Below are positions 26,914 to 35,605 of a stretch of 64,000 bases of DNA, one piece after another. This stretch comes from Methanobacterium_B sp963825335. Its GTDB lineage: Archaea > Methanobacteriota > Methanobacteria > Methanobacteriales > Methanobacteriaceae. Below the pieces are notes generated by a model. The model worked only from the letters and a program-made list of their open reading frames with translations. It was not told where the DNA came from and did not search any database. Where the stretch lies: NCBI GenBank assembly GCA_963825335.1, contig CAWGSP010000001.1, forward strand, positions 248,001 to 312,000, given 5' to 3'. The position numbers were made by a program, and so were the translations under genes. Positions within the stretch are counted from its first letter, which is position 1; each line of letters opens with the position of its first letter.

Positions 26914-27570
26914 TCACTCCTTTAAAAGATTGATTAGAGAATTTACAGCTGCTACTGCTACAGGGGTGCCACCCTTAGGACCTTCCGTCACTAAGTAAGG
27001 TATTTCAGTGTCTTGTAGAGCCTTCTTCGATTCAGCTGCACCAACAAAACCTACCGGGACCCCAATAACTGCCATAACATCCATTTCGCCACTTTTCACC
27101 AGTTTCAAAACTTCCAAAAGTGCTGTTGGTGCATTTCCAACTGCAACCAAACCATCGAACCCTTCTTCGGATGCAACTCTTATTGCAGCAGCTGCACGTG
27201 TAATACTCTCCGCCTTTGCAATTGAAACGGCTTTTTCATTCGTTATGTAACACTCCACCCTACCCGGGTACTTGTTAATACCTGTTTTAACCATGTTTAT
27301 GTCGGTTAAAATATCTTTCTCAGCCTTTATTGCCTTTAAACTTTCTTCAACGAAATTATTGCTGATCCGTGTTATATCTGCATATTCTGGATCTGCTGTG
27401 GAATGGACAATACGTTCGATGATCGAACGCTCATATGGCGACATGTCCTTAGTTTTAGCACTTATCAGAGATTTAACAATCTCTCTACTTTTCTCAGCTA
27501 TTTTATAGCCTTGTTCTGTTGATGCTCCCATGAACATGGTCGCATGTGTAGAATTTTCTTTTTTACTCAT
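26914..27570 (-). CDS. cbiC: Cobalt-precorrin-8 methylmutase
   Basis: A 218-residue CbiC/CobH enzyme moving a methyl group from C-11 to C-12 in corrin ring synthesis. IERIVHSTADPEYADI carries the catalytic histidine region, and VAVGNAPTALLEVLKLV plus VIGVPVGFVGAAESK mark the substrate pocket. It is followed by hemL after six bases. Other corrinoid genes in the window (cobA, cobQ) lie far away. Confidence 0.95.
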   Translation of the reverse strand: MSKKENSTHATMFMGASTEQGYKIAEKSREIVKSLISAKTKDMSPYERSIIERIVHSTADPEYADITRISNNFVEESLKAIKAEKDILTDINMVKTGINKYPGRVECYITNEKAVSIAKAESITRAAAAIRVASEEGFDGLVAVGNAPTALLEVLKLVKSGEMDVMAVIGVPVGFVGAAESKKALQDTEIPYLVTEGPKGGTPVAVAAVNSLINLLKE

Positions 27571-27699
27571 AATACCTACTCGAAATACTCTAAATTTACT
27601 ATATAGATCTAGGATATAAATTAATTCATGGGATATGAATGAACCCTTAATTCATGGTTTGGATAGTTATAATAAAACCTTGTAATATAATGTACATTC

Positions 27700-28374
27700 A
27701 TGGGTATCTATAAATTATCCTTTAAAAATCTTCAAAGGAACAAATTGAGGAACTTTTTTGCATTTCTAAGAATTACCTTTGGGGTTCTCATATTACTAGT
27801 TTTATTAAGTTCGGGTTTGGGTTTAAACACCTTTCTCAAACAGGCCAATGCATTTGAAGGGGACTCTAATTTGAGCAGTTCACATTCGATCCCATCATCG
27901 ATAACAGATCATGTTAACGCATTGTTAGGAGAAAAGCTTAGTAATTCAGAAGTTGTAAAAACTGTTAAGGGTTTTGTAAATTATGCCGTTTATTTAATCG
28001 ATGGATTAGCGAGTATAGTATTCTTGGTTGGAATTTTAGATATCATAAACACCATGGGTTTCAATCTAAACGAAAGAAAACATGAAATAGGAATATTGAA
28101 AACCTTGGGATTTTCAAGAAATCAGTTACTTCTAAGTATATCGCTCGAAGCAGGATTTTTAGGATTTTTCGGTTCAATTGGTGGTGTGATCCTCGGATCA
28201 ATAGTACTGATCTTTCTGGCTAACTTCATCGGCATAGCAACATCAATATTACTCCCAATATGGCTCATAATTAGTATAATAATTATCACCACCGGCATAA
28301 GCATGGTGTTGGGCTTAATCCCAGCATGGTTTGCTTCTAACACAGAAGTTGTGAGGGCTATCCAAAATGAATAA
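27700..28374 (+). CDS. Short FtsX/MacB-type ABC transporter permease
   Basis: A 224-residue membrane protein. YKLSFKNLQRNKLRNFFAFLRI and the first transmembrane segment (about 21-45) match the start of LolC/MacB permeases. Three more segments occur at about 100-120, 145-175 and 180-205, with the conserved NERKHEIGILKTLGFSRNQ loop between. The periplasmic-type domain between segments 1 and 2 is only about 50 residues instead of around 200. Ribosome binding sequence is weak; a TATA-like element about 30 bases upstream would give an almost leaderless transcript. It overlaps the ATPase gene by eight bases. Confidence 0.8.
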   Translation: MGIYKLSFKNLQRNKLRNFFAFLRITFGVLILLVLLSSGLGLNTFLKQANAFEGDSNLSSSHSIPSSITDHVNALLGEKLSNSEVVKTVKGFVNYAVYLIDGLASIVFLVGILDIINTMGFNLNERKHEIGILKTLGFSRNQLLLSISLEAGFLGFFGSIGGVILGSIVLIFLANFIGIATSILLPIWLIISIIIITTGISMVLGLIPAWFASNTEVVRAIQNE

Positions 28375-29029
28375 CGAAAGAATTGACGAAGGCATAATAT
28401 TGCAGGATATTTGGATGAACTACAGAAATGGGAACGGAATAACAACTGCTTTGAATAATATTAACCATTCCTTTGAAAGGGGTTCGTTAAACATTGTCCA
28501 AGGCCCCCCAGGTTCCGGTAAATCATCCCTCATCAGGGTCATTGGGCTCATTGAAAGTCCAACACTTGGAAAGGTTTGGTTAAATGGAATTGACACATCG
28601 AATTTCGATGAAAAACAGAGAAACTCATTTATTAGAAACAAAATCGGATTTGTATTCGCTGGATCGAACCTTATAAATCCAATCAATGCCATTGAAAATG
28701 TGACTCTGCCCATGATCTCTCCAAACAAGGCTGATGCCAAAAGACTTCTTAAAAAAGTAGGATTCACAGATTATGATAAATATCCCGCAGAATTATCCTC
28801 AGAAGAAAAACTCAGGGTTAGTATCGCCAGAGCTCTCGTAAACAACCATTCAATAATACTTGCTGATGAACCTACAGCAGATCTCCATGTTGAAATGTCT
28901 GAAAGAATAATGGAGTTATTCAACCAGCTTAACACCTCCGAAGATGTGACCATCGTCATAACCAACAACAACAGTAAAATCTCAAACTCAGGTAAAAATA
29001 TGGTAGAAATCATTGATGGAAACATTTAA
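28367..29029 (+). CDS. Divergent ABC transporter ATP-binding protein
   Basis: A 220-residue ABC ATPase of the LolD/MacB type, overlapping the permease gene. Walker A GPPGSGKS (46-53) and Walker B IILADE (163-168) are intact. Three other motifs are not: the Q-loop has Ala98 (GFVFAGSNL) where Gln is expected, the signature is LSSEE (143-147) instead of LSGGQ, and the switch histidine position reads TNNN (Asn200). Nucleotide binding seems possible but efficient transport-coupled hydrolysis is doubtful. Confidence 0.82.
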   Translation: MNNERIDEGIILQDIWMNYRNGNGITTALNNINHSFERGSLNIVQGPPGSGKSSLIRVIGLIESPTLGKVWLNGIDTSNFDEKQRNSFIRNKIGFVFAGSNLINPINAIENVTLPMISPNKADAKRLLKKVGFTDYDKYPAELSSEEKLRVSIARALVNNHSIILADEPTADLHVEMSERIMELFNQLNTSEDVTIVITNNNSKISNSGKNMVEIIDGNI

Positions 29030-29062
29030 CTCGAACAAAATCGGTTAAAACCAACTTTAAAT

Positions 29063-29485
29063 TCAAGCATGTTCTGTTTCGGTGTTATCTAAAACAACTT
29101 GGGTCTTTGAAACCTTGTCAAGAAATCGGTCGTTTGAATCACCGAATAAGAATCCTAATATAACATCCACAATAAGGGGGAACCATAATATTTTAGATAT
29201 ACTTCGAATAAATGCCTTTGTGTAGTTCATCTCACCTTCAATTGCTTCAACCCTAATTTTTAACAATTTTTTACCCAATGTCTGGCAAGTTTTTCCTTCC
29301 ATAATGGTGAAGTATACCATTATCACGACAATCCCCACTAAAATCCAGTAATTCAGTACAAAAAAATTTTCCGACGATGTAATAATAGGATATATTATTG
29401 CAACAATAATCCACATTACAAGTATTATAAAAATTATGTCAACTATCAAAGCTTCGAATCGCTTCCCCCACAAATAATTTTGCAT
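29063..29485 (-). CDS. RDD family membrane protein
   Basis: A 140-residue integral membrane protein. YLWGKRFEALIVDIIFIILV contains the Arg-Asp arrangement of the RDD family, followed by a second hydrophobic segment (about 45-68) and GKTCQTLGKKLLKIRV, another family hallmark. A third segment occurs near 110-120. The start is the ATG after GTGATAAAC. Function is unknown for the family; transport has been suggested. Confidence 0.82.
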   Translation of the reverse strand: MQNYLWGKRFEALIVDIIFIILVMWIIVAIIYPIITSSENFFVLNYWILVGIVVIMVYFTIMEGKTCQTLGKKLLKIRVEAIEGEMNYTKAFIRSISKILWFPLIVDVILGFLFGDSNDRFLDKVSKTQVVLDNTETEHA

Positions 29486-29672
29486 GTTTATCACTCGTTA
29501 CTTGTTTAACAAATATAATTTAGCAAAAATTTACTGTTAATCCATCGGATCATTGGAAGATATTTCTAAAACCAAATCTTAACCTATTCTTTTTTTATAG
29601 ATTTTTATTTATAAATCTTGTTGCAAATAGATACATCAATCAAATTTGTTATAAACACAAATTGTCCGAAGT

Positions 29673-30683
29673 TCAGCATACTCTGGGTACTGGATCGGCT
29701 ATTGGTGCTTCGAGTATCCTTTTACCGCCTAGGAACGTTTCAATAATGACATGAGCATCATTCGTTACTTCCCCGATTATTTGTGCATCCTTTCCATACT
29801 TAGTTTTCCGGATAGCTTCTAGTATTTGATCCGCCCTATCTGCTTCAACACCCATCACTACCTTGCCCTCATTTGCTACTTCGTAGGGATCTAATCCCAG
29901 CATTTCAGAAGCCGCAATGACCTCCGCCTTGACAGGAATCTTTTCTTCGTCTATTAACATTCCAACACCAGATTTTGATGCGAGTTCGTTGAGTGCATTT
30001 GCAATACCTCCCCTCGTTGGATCTTTCATTGCGTTTACCCCCCCAATTTCTAGGGCTGCTTCAACCATTCCCCAAACAGGGGCTACATCCGATTTCAGAT
30101 CTGTTTCAAAACCAAACCCTTCCCTGAAAGACATCAATGAGATTCCATGATCCCCCACACTGCCTGTGAGTATGATCTTATCACCAATTTTAAGGCCAGA
30201 ATCCCTTATGACATCGCCCCTTTTGACCACACCTATACCAGTCGTTGAAATGATTATCTTGTCTAACTTGTCATGCTCCATGACCTTAGTATCCCCGGTT
30301 ATAATTGCAACATCCACTTCTTGGCACACTGCATCCATGGATTTTATTATTTTCTCAAAATCTTCACCAGAAAATCCTTCGCTTATTACCATTGCATTTG
30401 CAATTGCAAGCGGCTTGGCGCCCATTACCGAAACATCATTTACAGTACCTGCTATCGATATTGTGCCTATGTCTCCTCCTGGGAAAAATATGGGATTCAC
30501 AGTATGGCTGTCTGTACTTATAACAATTTCATAATCTTCCCATGGGATGGTTGCCCCATCATCGAGATCATCAAGACCAACCCCACCATTGACACGCTTA
30601 TTTTTAAGATTTCCTAGTATTATTTCGGAGATGAGACCCTGCATGATCCCACCGCCGGCTCCATGCGACATATTTATTTTCAT
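29673..30683 (-). CDS. hypE: Hydrogenase maturation protein HypE
   Basis: A 336-residue carbamoyl dehydratase that converts the carbamoyl group on its C-terminal cysteine to thiocyanate, the source of the CN ligands of [NiFe] hydrogenases. The C-terminus ends DPVPRVC with the required terminal Cys. MSHGAGGGIMQGLI opens the protein, and a later DPTRGGIANALNELA is typical of the PurM-like fold. GGTGAATTTC precedes the chosen ATG; an upstream frame extension of four codons is less likely. HypA and HypB are encoded at 52-53 kb. Confidence 0.94.
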   Translation of the reverse strand: MKINMSHGAGGGIMQGLISEIILGNLKNKRVNGGVGLDDLDDGATIPWEDYEIVISTDSHTVNPIFFPGGDIGTISIAGTVNDVSVMGAKPLAIANAMVISEGFSGEDFEKIIKSMDAVCQEVDVAIITGDTKVMEHDKLDKIIISTTGIGVVKRGDVIRDSGLKIGDKIILTGSVGDHGISLMSFREGFGFETDLKSDVAPVWGMVEAALEIGGVNAMKDPTRGGIANALNELASKSGVGMLIDEEKIPVKAEVIAASEMLGLDPYEVANEGKVVMGVEADRADQILEAIRKTKYGKDAQIIGEVTNDAHVIIETFLGGKRILEAPIADPVPRVC

Positions 30684-30998
30684 GAAATTCACCACATTCT
30701 CCTTTTTTATTAAATTAAATCATCAAATTATCTGCTTTTAAACTTAAATACAAATAAGATCACTTGTTTAATGGACTGAATTGAGCCTAATTCCCGATGA
30801 TTATTTGGAGTCCCATAACTTGGGGAAATATCATCGTTAACAAATCATTATTCAGTTTATTTCCACGTTCTATTTTTGGTATTAGATAAGGGTATTATAA
30901 AAACATACACTTAACCTTCTTAAAAAAAAATTTTAAATTTTTCAGTTTGTTTAATACAATAAATAAAAATGAATTCAGGATTTAATTGAAAAAATTCA
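30684..30998. other. AT-rich spacer downstream of the small hypothetical gene and upstream of hypE
   Basis: About 315 bases with no coding frame that I can support. It should contain the hypE promoter (transcribed leftward) and the end of the hypothetical gene at 31 kb. Several T-runs occur near 30920-30990. Nothing else is visible. Confidence 0.3.
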
Positions 30999-31337
30999 TT
31001 ACACTTTTTTATTAGATCTTTTAAAAACTTGGAATAATTTAAAGGGCTTTTTTGGTGGTGTGCTGGGTTTTTCACCTTGATATATTATTCTAACTTCATA
31101 TCCCAAAGGTATGTCTTTGAACTTATTATCAAGCACCGTCGATCCAAATACATCGATCTCACCCTTTTCAGTATCGAGGGTATATTTAGTGCTATGATAA
31201 ATGCCCGCATCTTCTTCCTTCCGGATATATTTTCCACTGATCTCTTCACCAATGGCTTCAGGCCTCCAAATGCTGTCTTCAGGATCCTTAACCTCTTCCC
31301 ATCCATTATTTTTTTTATCTTGTACTTTTCTAACCAT
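30999..31337 (-). CDS. Hypothetical protein
   Basis: A 112-residue soluble protein I do not recognise. It is charged, with a tryptophan-rich first third (GWEEVKDPEDSIWRPEAIGE) and a beta-rich body reading ISGKYIRKEED, YTLDTEKGEIDVFGSTVLD and GYEVRIIYQGEKPS. The alternation of short strands suggests a small barrel, perhaps OB-like, and the C-terminus is basic. I start it at the ATG preceded by GTGGAGAGG; a longer frame to 31382 exists. No neighbour gives a functional clue. Confidence 0.6.
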   Translation of the reverse strand: MVRKVQDKKNNGWEEVKDPEDSIWRPEAIGEEISGKYIRKEEDAGIYHSTKYTLDTEKGEIDVFGSTVLDNKFKDIPLGYEVRIIYQGEKPSTPPKKPFKLFQVFKRSNKKV

Positions 31338-31807
31338 CACTGCCTCTCCACTAATTCGGAAGATATCCCAAAATTTTCTCATTAATTTTTTTATTATTAA
31401 AATTTATCATCAATGGATTTTAATCATATCAGTTCAATCAATAGGTGAACTTCAGAATTGTTAAAACTTAATTTAATTTAACTTCGCTCATAATATTAAT
31501 GTATTATTGTCAAATGGATTTCAAGATTAAACAACATATTTTTAAGTCTTCATGAATAAACATGATCTGTTAGTCAGTAATGATCAAATGGTGATGGTTT
31601 TAAATTTTTTTTAAGATATTGTCTTAATGTTTTTTAGGGCAATTCTAAAATTTAAAAAAATTAATATACTGTTATCTACATATGAAGTCTTTCCTAGAAA
31701 GACTTTTTTTAGGTTCATTTGATTTCGATTCATACGAAAATGAAATTAATACAAGTAGATTTTCATAGATATGACTAAAATAATATTTTAAGCTTAGAGG
31801 TGAAATA
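31338..31807. other. Intergenic leader region upstream of rps8e
   Basis: About 470 bases, AT-rich, with no supported coding frame. TATA-like TTAATATAC occurs near 31660-31668 and AATAATATTTTA near 31780. A perfect hairpin followed by T residues lies at 31685-31710 (listed separately), roughly 100 bases before the S8e start. Confidence 0.4.
31685..31710 (+). terminator. Perfect 9-bp hairpin followed by a T-tract
   Basis: AAGTCTTTC, the loop CTA, GAAAGACTT and then five T residues. It looks like an intrinsic terminator on the plus strand, but no plus-strand gene ends here. It may end an unannotated short transcript or act within the S8e leader. Confidence 0.4.
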
Positions 31808-32188
31808 ATGGCAATTTGGCAAGGAAAATCATTAAGAAAACCAACAGGTGCTCGCGCGAAGACCAACAGGAATAAAAGGAATATGGAATTTGGAAGAGAC
31901 CCAGCAGATACTAAAATAGGCGAACGTAAAGTCAAAATCATTCGAACTAAAGGCGGTAATGAAAAGGTAAGACTTGCAAATGATCAAAATATCAATGTAG
32001 TCGATCCTAAAACCCGTAAAGTAAAAGTCGCAGAGATCATGACAGTTGTGGAAAATAGTGCTAACATCCATTTTGTTAGGCGTAATATCATAACCAAAGG
32101 AGCCGTTGTAGATACAACCATGGGCAAGGTTAAAGTTACCTCAAGGCCCGGACAACACGGCATGATCAATGGTGTGCTTGTTGAATGA
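31808..32188 (+). CDS. rps8e: 30S ribosomal protein S8e
   Basis: A 126-residue archaeal S8e. MAIWQGKSLRKPTGARAKTN and the C-terminal TTMGKVKVTSRPGQHGMING are characteristic. GAGGTGA lies before the ATG. The stop overlaps the start of polB2, so the ribosomal protein and the polymerase small subunit are co-transcribed. Confidence 0.96.
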   Translation: MAIWQGKSLRKPTGARAKTNRNKRNMEFGRDPADTKIGERKVKIIRTKGGNEKVRLANDQNINVVDPKTRKVKVAEIMTVVENSANIHFVRRNIITKGAVVDTTMGKVKVTSRPGQHGMINGVLVE

Positions 32189-32825
32189 AGAAATTTTAGA
32201 AAAAGTAACCGAGTTTCTTGGTGATGTGAATAAAAACCTTCCAGATGGAATGGAACTCGAATACGAAGGTTTCTATGAAAGGGGTTTCTTTGTTACTAAG
32301 AAAAGATACGCCCTCATAGAAAATAATAACATAGTTGTTAAAGGATTAGAATTAGTTAGGCGTGACTGGGCCCCAGTTGCCAAAAAAACTCAGGAAAAAG
32401 TTTTGAGAGCCATTCTTGAGGAAGCCTCTCCTCAAAAGGCTACTAAAATCATCAAAGAAGTTGTTGTGAAAATCAAAGAGGGTAAAATTCCATTGGAAGA
32501 TCTTGTGATACACACACAACTTACAAAAAATCCTGAAGAATATGTACAAATGGCACCACATGTATTAGCTGCAAAAAAGGCCATTGAAAGAGGTAGAAAT
32601 GTATCGAGAGGAGCTATAATAAGATATGTGATCATAAGGGGAAAACAACCCATTAGCAAGCGGGCCATTCCATTGGAAGATGTTAATGTTTTAGACTACG
32701 ACCCTACATATTACATAGAAAACCAGGTTCTTCCCGCAGTTTCAAGAATAATTGAAGCAATTGGATATTCAAAAGAAGACATATTACACAATGAAAAACA
32801 GAGTAATTTAGATGCCTTTTTTTGA
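32181..32825 (+). CDS. polB2: Family B DNA polymerase, small (C-terminal thumb) subunit PolB2
   Basis: A protein of about 214 residues equal to the C-terminal part of an archaeal family-B polymerase: the KKRYAL motif, VVKGLELVRRDWAP, the thumb, and a terminal QSNLDAFF that matches a PCNA-binding box. No exonuclease or main palm domain is present. Methanobacteriales are known to encode this polymerase as two genes, the small one beside rps8e. I place the start at TTG 32181 after GGTGTG, overlapping the S8e stop; ATG 32169 is an alternative. The large subunit is outside the window. Confidence 0.88.
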   Translation: MNEEILEKVTEFLGDVNKNLPDGMELEYEGFYERGFFVTKKRYALIENNNIVVKGLELVRRDWAPVAKKTQEKVLRAILEEASPQKATKIIKEVVVKIKEGKIPLEDLVIHTQLTKNPEEYVQMAPHVLAAKKAIERGRNVSRGAIIRYVIIRGKQPISKRAIPLEDVNVLDYDPTYYIENQVLPAVSRIIEAIGYSKEDILHNEKQSNLDAFF

Positions 32826-32987
32826 ATGATTCAATTAAATTAAAAGAATTAGAGGAAAATAAAGTGGACCTAAAATTATTTTTTTATATAAATCATCTGG
32901 ATGATGACCATATTAATTATTTTCATTATTTATCCGATCCTTCTAATTCTGTGTTGAACTATTTATCTGTATGTGCAGGTGCAAAAA

Positions 32988-33668
32988 ATGATAAAAGCTG
33001 TTTTTTTTGATATAGACGATACTTTATACGATACATCAGGATTTGCAAAACTAGCAAGAAAAGCCGCATTGAATGCTATGATAGATGCAGGATTACCATT
33101 ATCGGCTGATGAAGCGTACACTCTTCTTAGGGAAATTATTGATGAGAAAGGTTCAAACTACGACAGACACTTTAATGTCCTTACAAAAAAGGTTTTTGGG
33201 AAGGAAAAACCACTCTTAATTGCCCTTGGAATGATCACGTACCACAATGTTAAATTTGCTCTTTTAAGATTGTACCCCGAAACAATGTCCACACTGATCC
33301 ATCTAAAAGCACAGGGATATCAGTTAGGAGTAATATCCAACGGTCTGACCATAAAACAATACGAAAAACTCGTTAGACTTGGTTTACATCATTTCTTTGA
33401 TTCTGTTGTAACTTCACAAGAAGCAGGCGTTGAAAAACCCGACAGTGCTATATTTGAATTGGCTATGAACACAATGGATTGTGAAGCAGAAAATTCGGTC
33501 ATGATCGGTAACAACTTTAATGACGATATATTAGGTGCTATAAATTCAGGTATGTCTGCAGTATATCTAACCCCCAAATTGAAAGAATCAGAAAAAAATT
33601 ATATCGAAAATGAGGGTTTAGAAATGGAAATCATATCGGATATAGGCAAGATTAAAAATATAATGTAG
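32988..33668 (+). CDS. HAD-superfamily hydrolase
   Basis: A 226-residue haloacid-dehalogenase-like phosphatase. Motif I is AVFFDIDDTLYD with the nucleophile Asp; motif II is LGVISNG; motif III and IV are in VEKPDSAIF and MIGNNFNDDILGA. The helical cap after motif I fits the C1 type (subfamily IA). GCAGGTG precedes the chosen ATG; the substrate is unknown. Confidence 0.88.
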   Translation: MIKAVFFDIDDTLYDTSGFAKLARKAALNAMIDAGLPLSADEAYTLLREIIDEKGSNYDRHFNVLTKKVFGKEKPLLIALGMITYHNVKFALLRLYPETMSTLIHLKAQGYQLGVISNGLTIKQYEKLVRLGLHHFFDSVVTSQEAGVEKPDSAIFELAMNTMDCEAENSVMIGNNFNDDILGAINSGMSAVYLTPKLKESEKNYIENEGLEMEIISDIGKIKNIM

Positions 33669-33763
33669 ATAACCACCTAATAAATTCAGTTTGTATAAAT
33701 ATAAAAAGGATCCTAATAGTATTAGTTAATATTTATAACTATTACAAGAATTAGGTGGTTACT

Positions 33764-35311
33764 ATGAATTATTATCATGATTCAAAAATGAGAAGGTTGT
33801 TTGAAATTCTTAAACAACCCAAAAAGATAGATGAATTACAGTTATCGGAATCATTTGTTAGAGATTTGATATTGAAGGTCATATCAAGCTACGGCACAGT
33901 ACAAACCAGCACAATAAATGATATCACGAGTATCCATTGGGATATTCTCGAAGACTGTCTGGGTCATCTGGAAAAAAATGGTTTATGTGCACCAGTTAGT
34001 GGAAGTTTTTTGTTTTCGAGTGTTCAGTACAGCATATCAAAAAAAGGGCGTGAAAAGGTCAGGGGACTCTCTGAAGAGAATCCTTATATTGGTATTGCTC
34101 CAGTGAGCTACCAAGATTATTATACGATAATGGAAGCACAGCTTAAGGGCAGACATCCAATAACAATTCCTAAAGAAGTGATTGAATCAACATTTAAAGA
34201 TGTTGTGGGTGTTGAATATGCGAAAGAATCACTGATTGAATCATGCATTATTGGTAAGGGAATATTCATATATGGACCACCAGGCACAGGTAAGACTTTC
34301 CTAACGGCCAAAATGTCAGATCTTCTACCACCTGTTCTAATTCCAAAATTCATAGAATTTGGTGGTAAGGTCATACAGATATACGATAGGGACTTTCATA
34401 AGAAATGTCCTGAACAACCAGAAGATCCTAGGTGGGTTAAAATTCACGCCCCATTCGTGTTAACAGGATCTGAACTCAGTTTAAATAAGCTCGAAACCAA
34501 CTACAACAATAATAAGGGTGTGTATGAAACATCTCCAATAATCAAGGCTAACGGAGGCATACTCTTAATAGATGATCTTGGACGTCAAAGGGATGATCAT
34601 GACCTTATTCTAAACCGATTAATAGTTCCGATGGAAAACAAGAAGGATGTGGTTTATGTTAGGGGTATTCCTGTTGTTGTACACAGCAACTTTATACCAG
34701 CATTCTCTACCAACCTAGACATCAGTATAATGGACGAAGCGCACCTTAGAAGAGCCCCATTACATCTTTTCCTCAAAAATCCGGATATTAGTGAAGTTAA
34801 AGAGGTATTCAAAGCCAATTTAGATAATCTCGCAGAAAAGTACGATGAAAAGATCTTTGAACGATTTGAAAATGTTTACCAAAAATGTACAGACGGTGGA
34901 GAAGGTCTACGCCCAACCTTTGCACATGCCAGGGATGTGGCACAGATTTGTCAAGCTGTCCGTATTAACAGTGGGAAAGATTTCATAGATATCGAAGTAC
35001 TCGAAGGTTCGCTGAGGAAACACGTCCTGATCACGCTGCAAAGACTGAACATTGATATTGCGGAAATTGCACGAAAAACCCGTTCATTCCGTGTAAAAAC
35101 ATCACAAATTCAGGAAGCACAAACAGCATTGATAGAGTTCGGTGCAACTAAGATTTCTTACGAATCTGATTCTATTATCTTAGATTTGAATGATAATGTG
35201 ACTCCTGTACAGCTGGTAGACTATCTACATGATAACAACGTGAAAGTCGACAGAATAGACATGATAGCCGAGTCAGATAAAGAGTTGAGAAGTTCTATTT
35301 TGAACCAATAA
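33764..35311 (+). CDS. AAA-family ATPase with N-terminal winged-helix-like region
   Basis: A 515-residue ATPase. Residues about 1-105 resemble a helical DNA-binding or protein-binding region ending in SISKKGREKVRG. The AAA core has Walker A GPPGTGKT (171-178), Walker B ILLIDD (266-271) and MDEAHLRRAP (near 325-335), a likely arginine-finger or sensor region. It is related to MoxR/Mg-chelatase-like or pilus-assembly ATPases. Its start is the ATG after GGTGGTTACT. It stands alone, so its target is unknown. Confidence 0.72.
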   Translation: MNYYHDSKMRRLFEILKQPKKIDELQLSESFVRDLILKVISSYGTVQTSTINDITSIHWDILEDCLGHLEKNGLCAPVSGSFLFSSVQYSISKKGREKVRGLSEENPYIGIAPVSYQDYYTIMEAQLKGRHPITIPKEVIESTFKDVVGVEYAKESLIESCIIGKGIFIYGPPGTGKTFLTAKMSDLLPPVLIPKFIEFGGKVIQIYDRDFHKKCPEQPEDPRWVKIHAPFVLTGSELSLNKLETNYNNNKGVYETSPIIKANGGILLIDDLGRQRDDHDLILNRLIVPMENKKDVVYVRGIPVVVHSNFIPAFSTNLDISIMDEAHLRRAPLHLFLKNPDISEVKEVFKANLDNLAEKYDEKIFERFENVYQKCTDGGEGLRPTFAHARDVAQICQAVRINSGKDFIDIEVLEGSLRKHVLITLQRLNIDIAEIARKTRSFRVKTSQIQEAQTALIEFGATKISYESDSIILDLNDNVTPVQLVDYLHDNNVKVDRIDMIAESDKELRSSILNQ

Positions 35312-35422
35312 AAAAAATTAATTTTTTTTTTATGGCCAAGGTTTAAATGAATGGCATGATAAAAGATCATATCTGATTAATGAATTAATCAAAAATTATT
35401 CAAAAATTTAAGAAGTGATCAA

Positions 35423-35605
35423 ATGGTAAACTCATTAGTTTTAATATTCTCACACATAATTCCACCAACTTTCGGTATTATCAGCTTATTACTCCTGATT
35501 ACGGGTGTAATGGAAAAACAAAATGTAATCACCGCACTTGGTGTTTGCATGTTTTTTGTTGCTGGACTTTTACCCTTCGTTGTGCTGCCATGGTTAGGTA
35601 TATAA
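35423..35605 (+). CDS. Small membrane protein with two transmembrane segments
   Basis: A 60-residue hydrophobic protein. Two membrane segments at about 5-27 and 36-57 flank a short polar loop (MEKQNV). GTGATC, an exact match to the anti-Shine-Dalgarno region, lies two bases before the ATG, which makes a real gene likely. I do not recognise a family. Confidence 0.6.
   Translation: MVNSLVLIFSHIIPPTFGIISLLLLITGVMEKQNVITALGVCMFFVAGLLPFVVLPWLGI

Noticed and set aside
32822..33010. 62-codon frame between polB2 and the HAD gene
   Set aside because: It starts at a TTG overlapping the polB2 stop, lacks a ribosome binding site, overlaps the HAD start and shows no family features.
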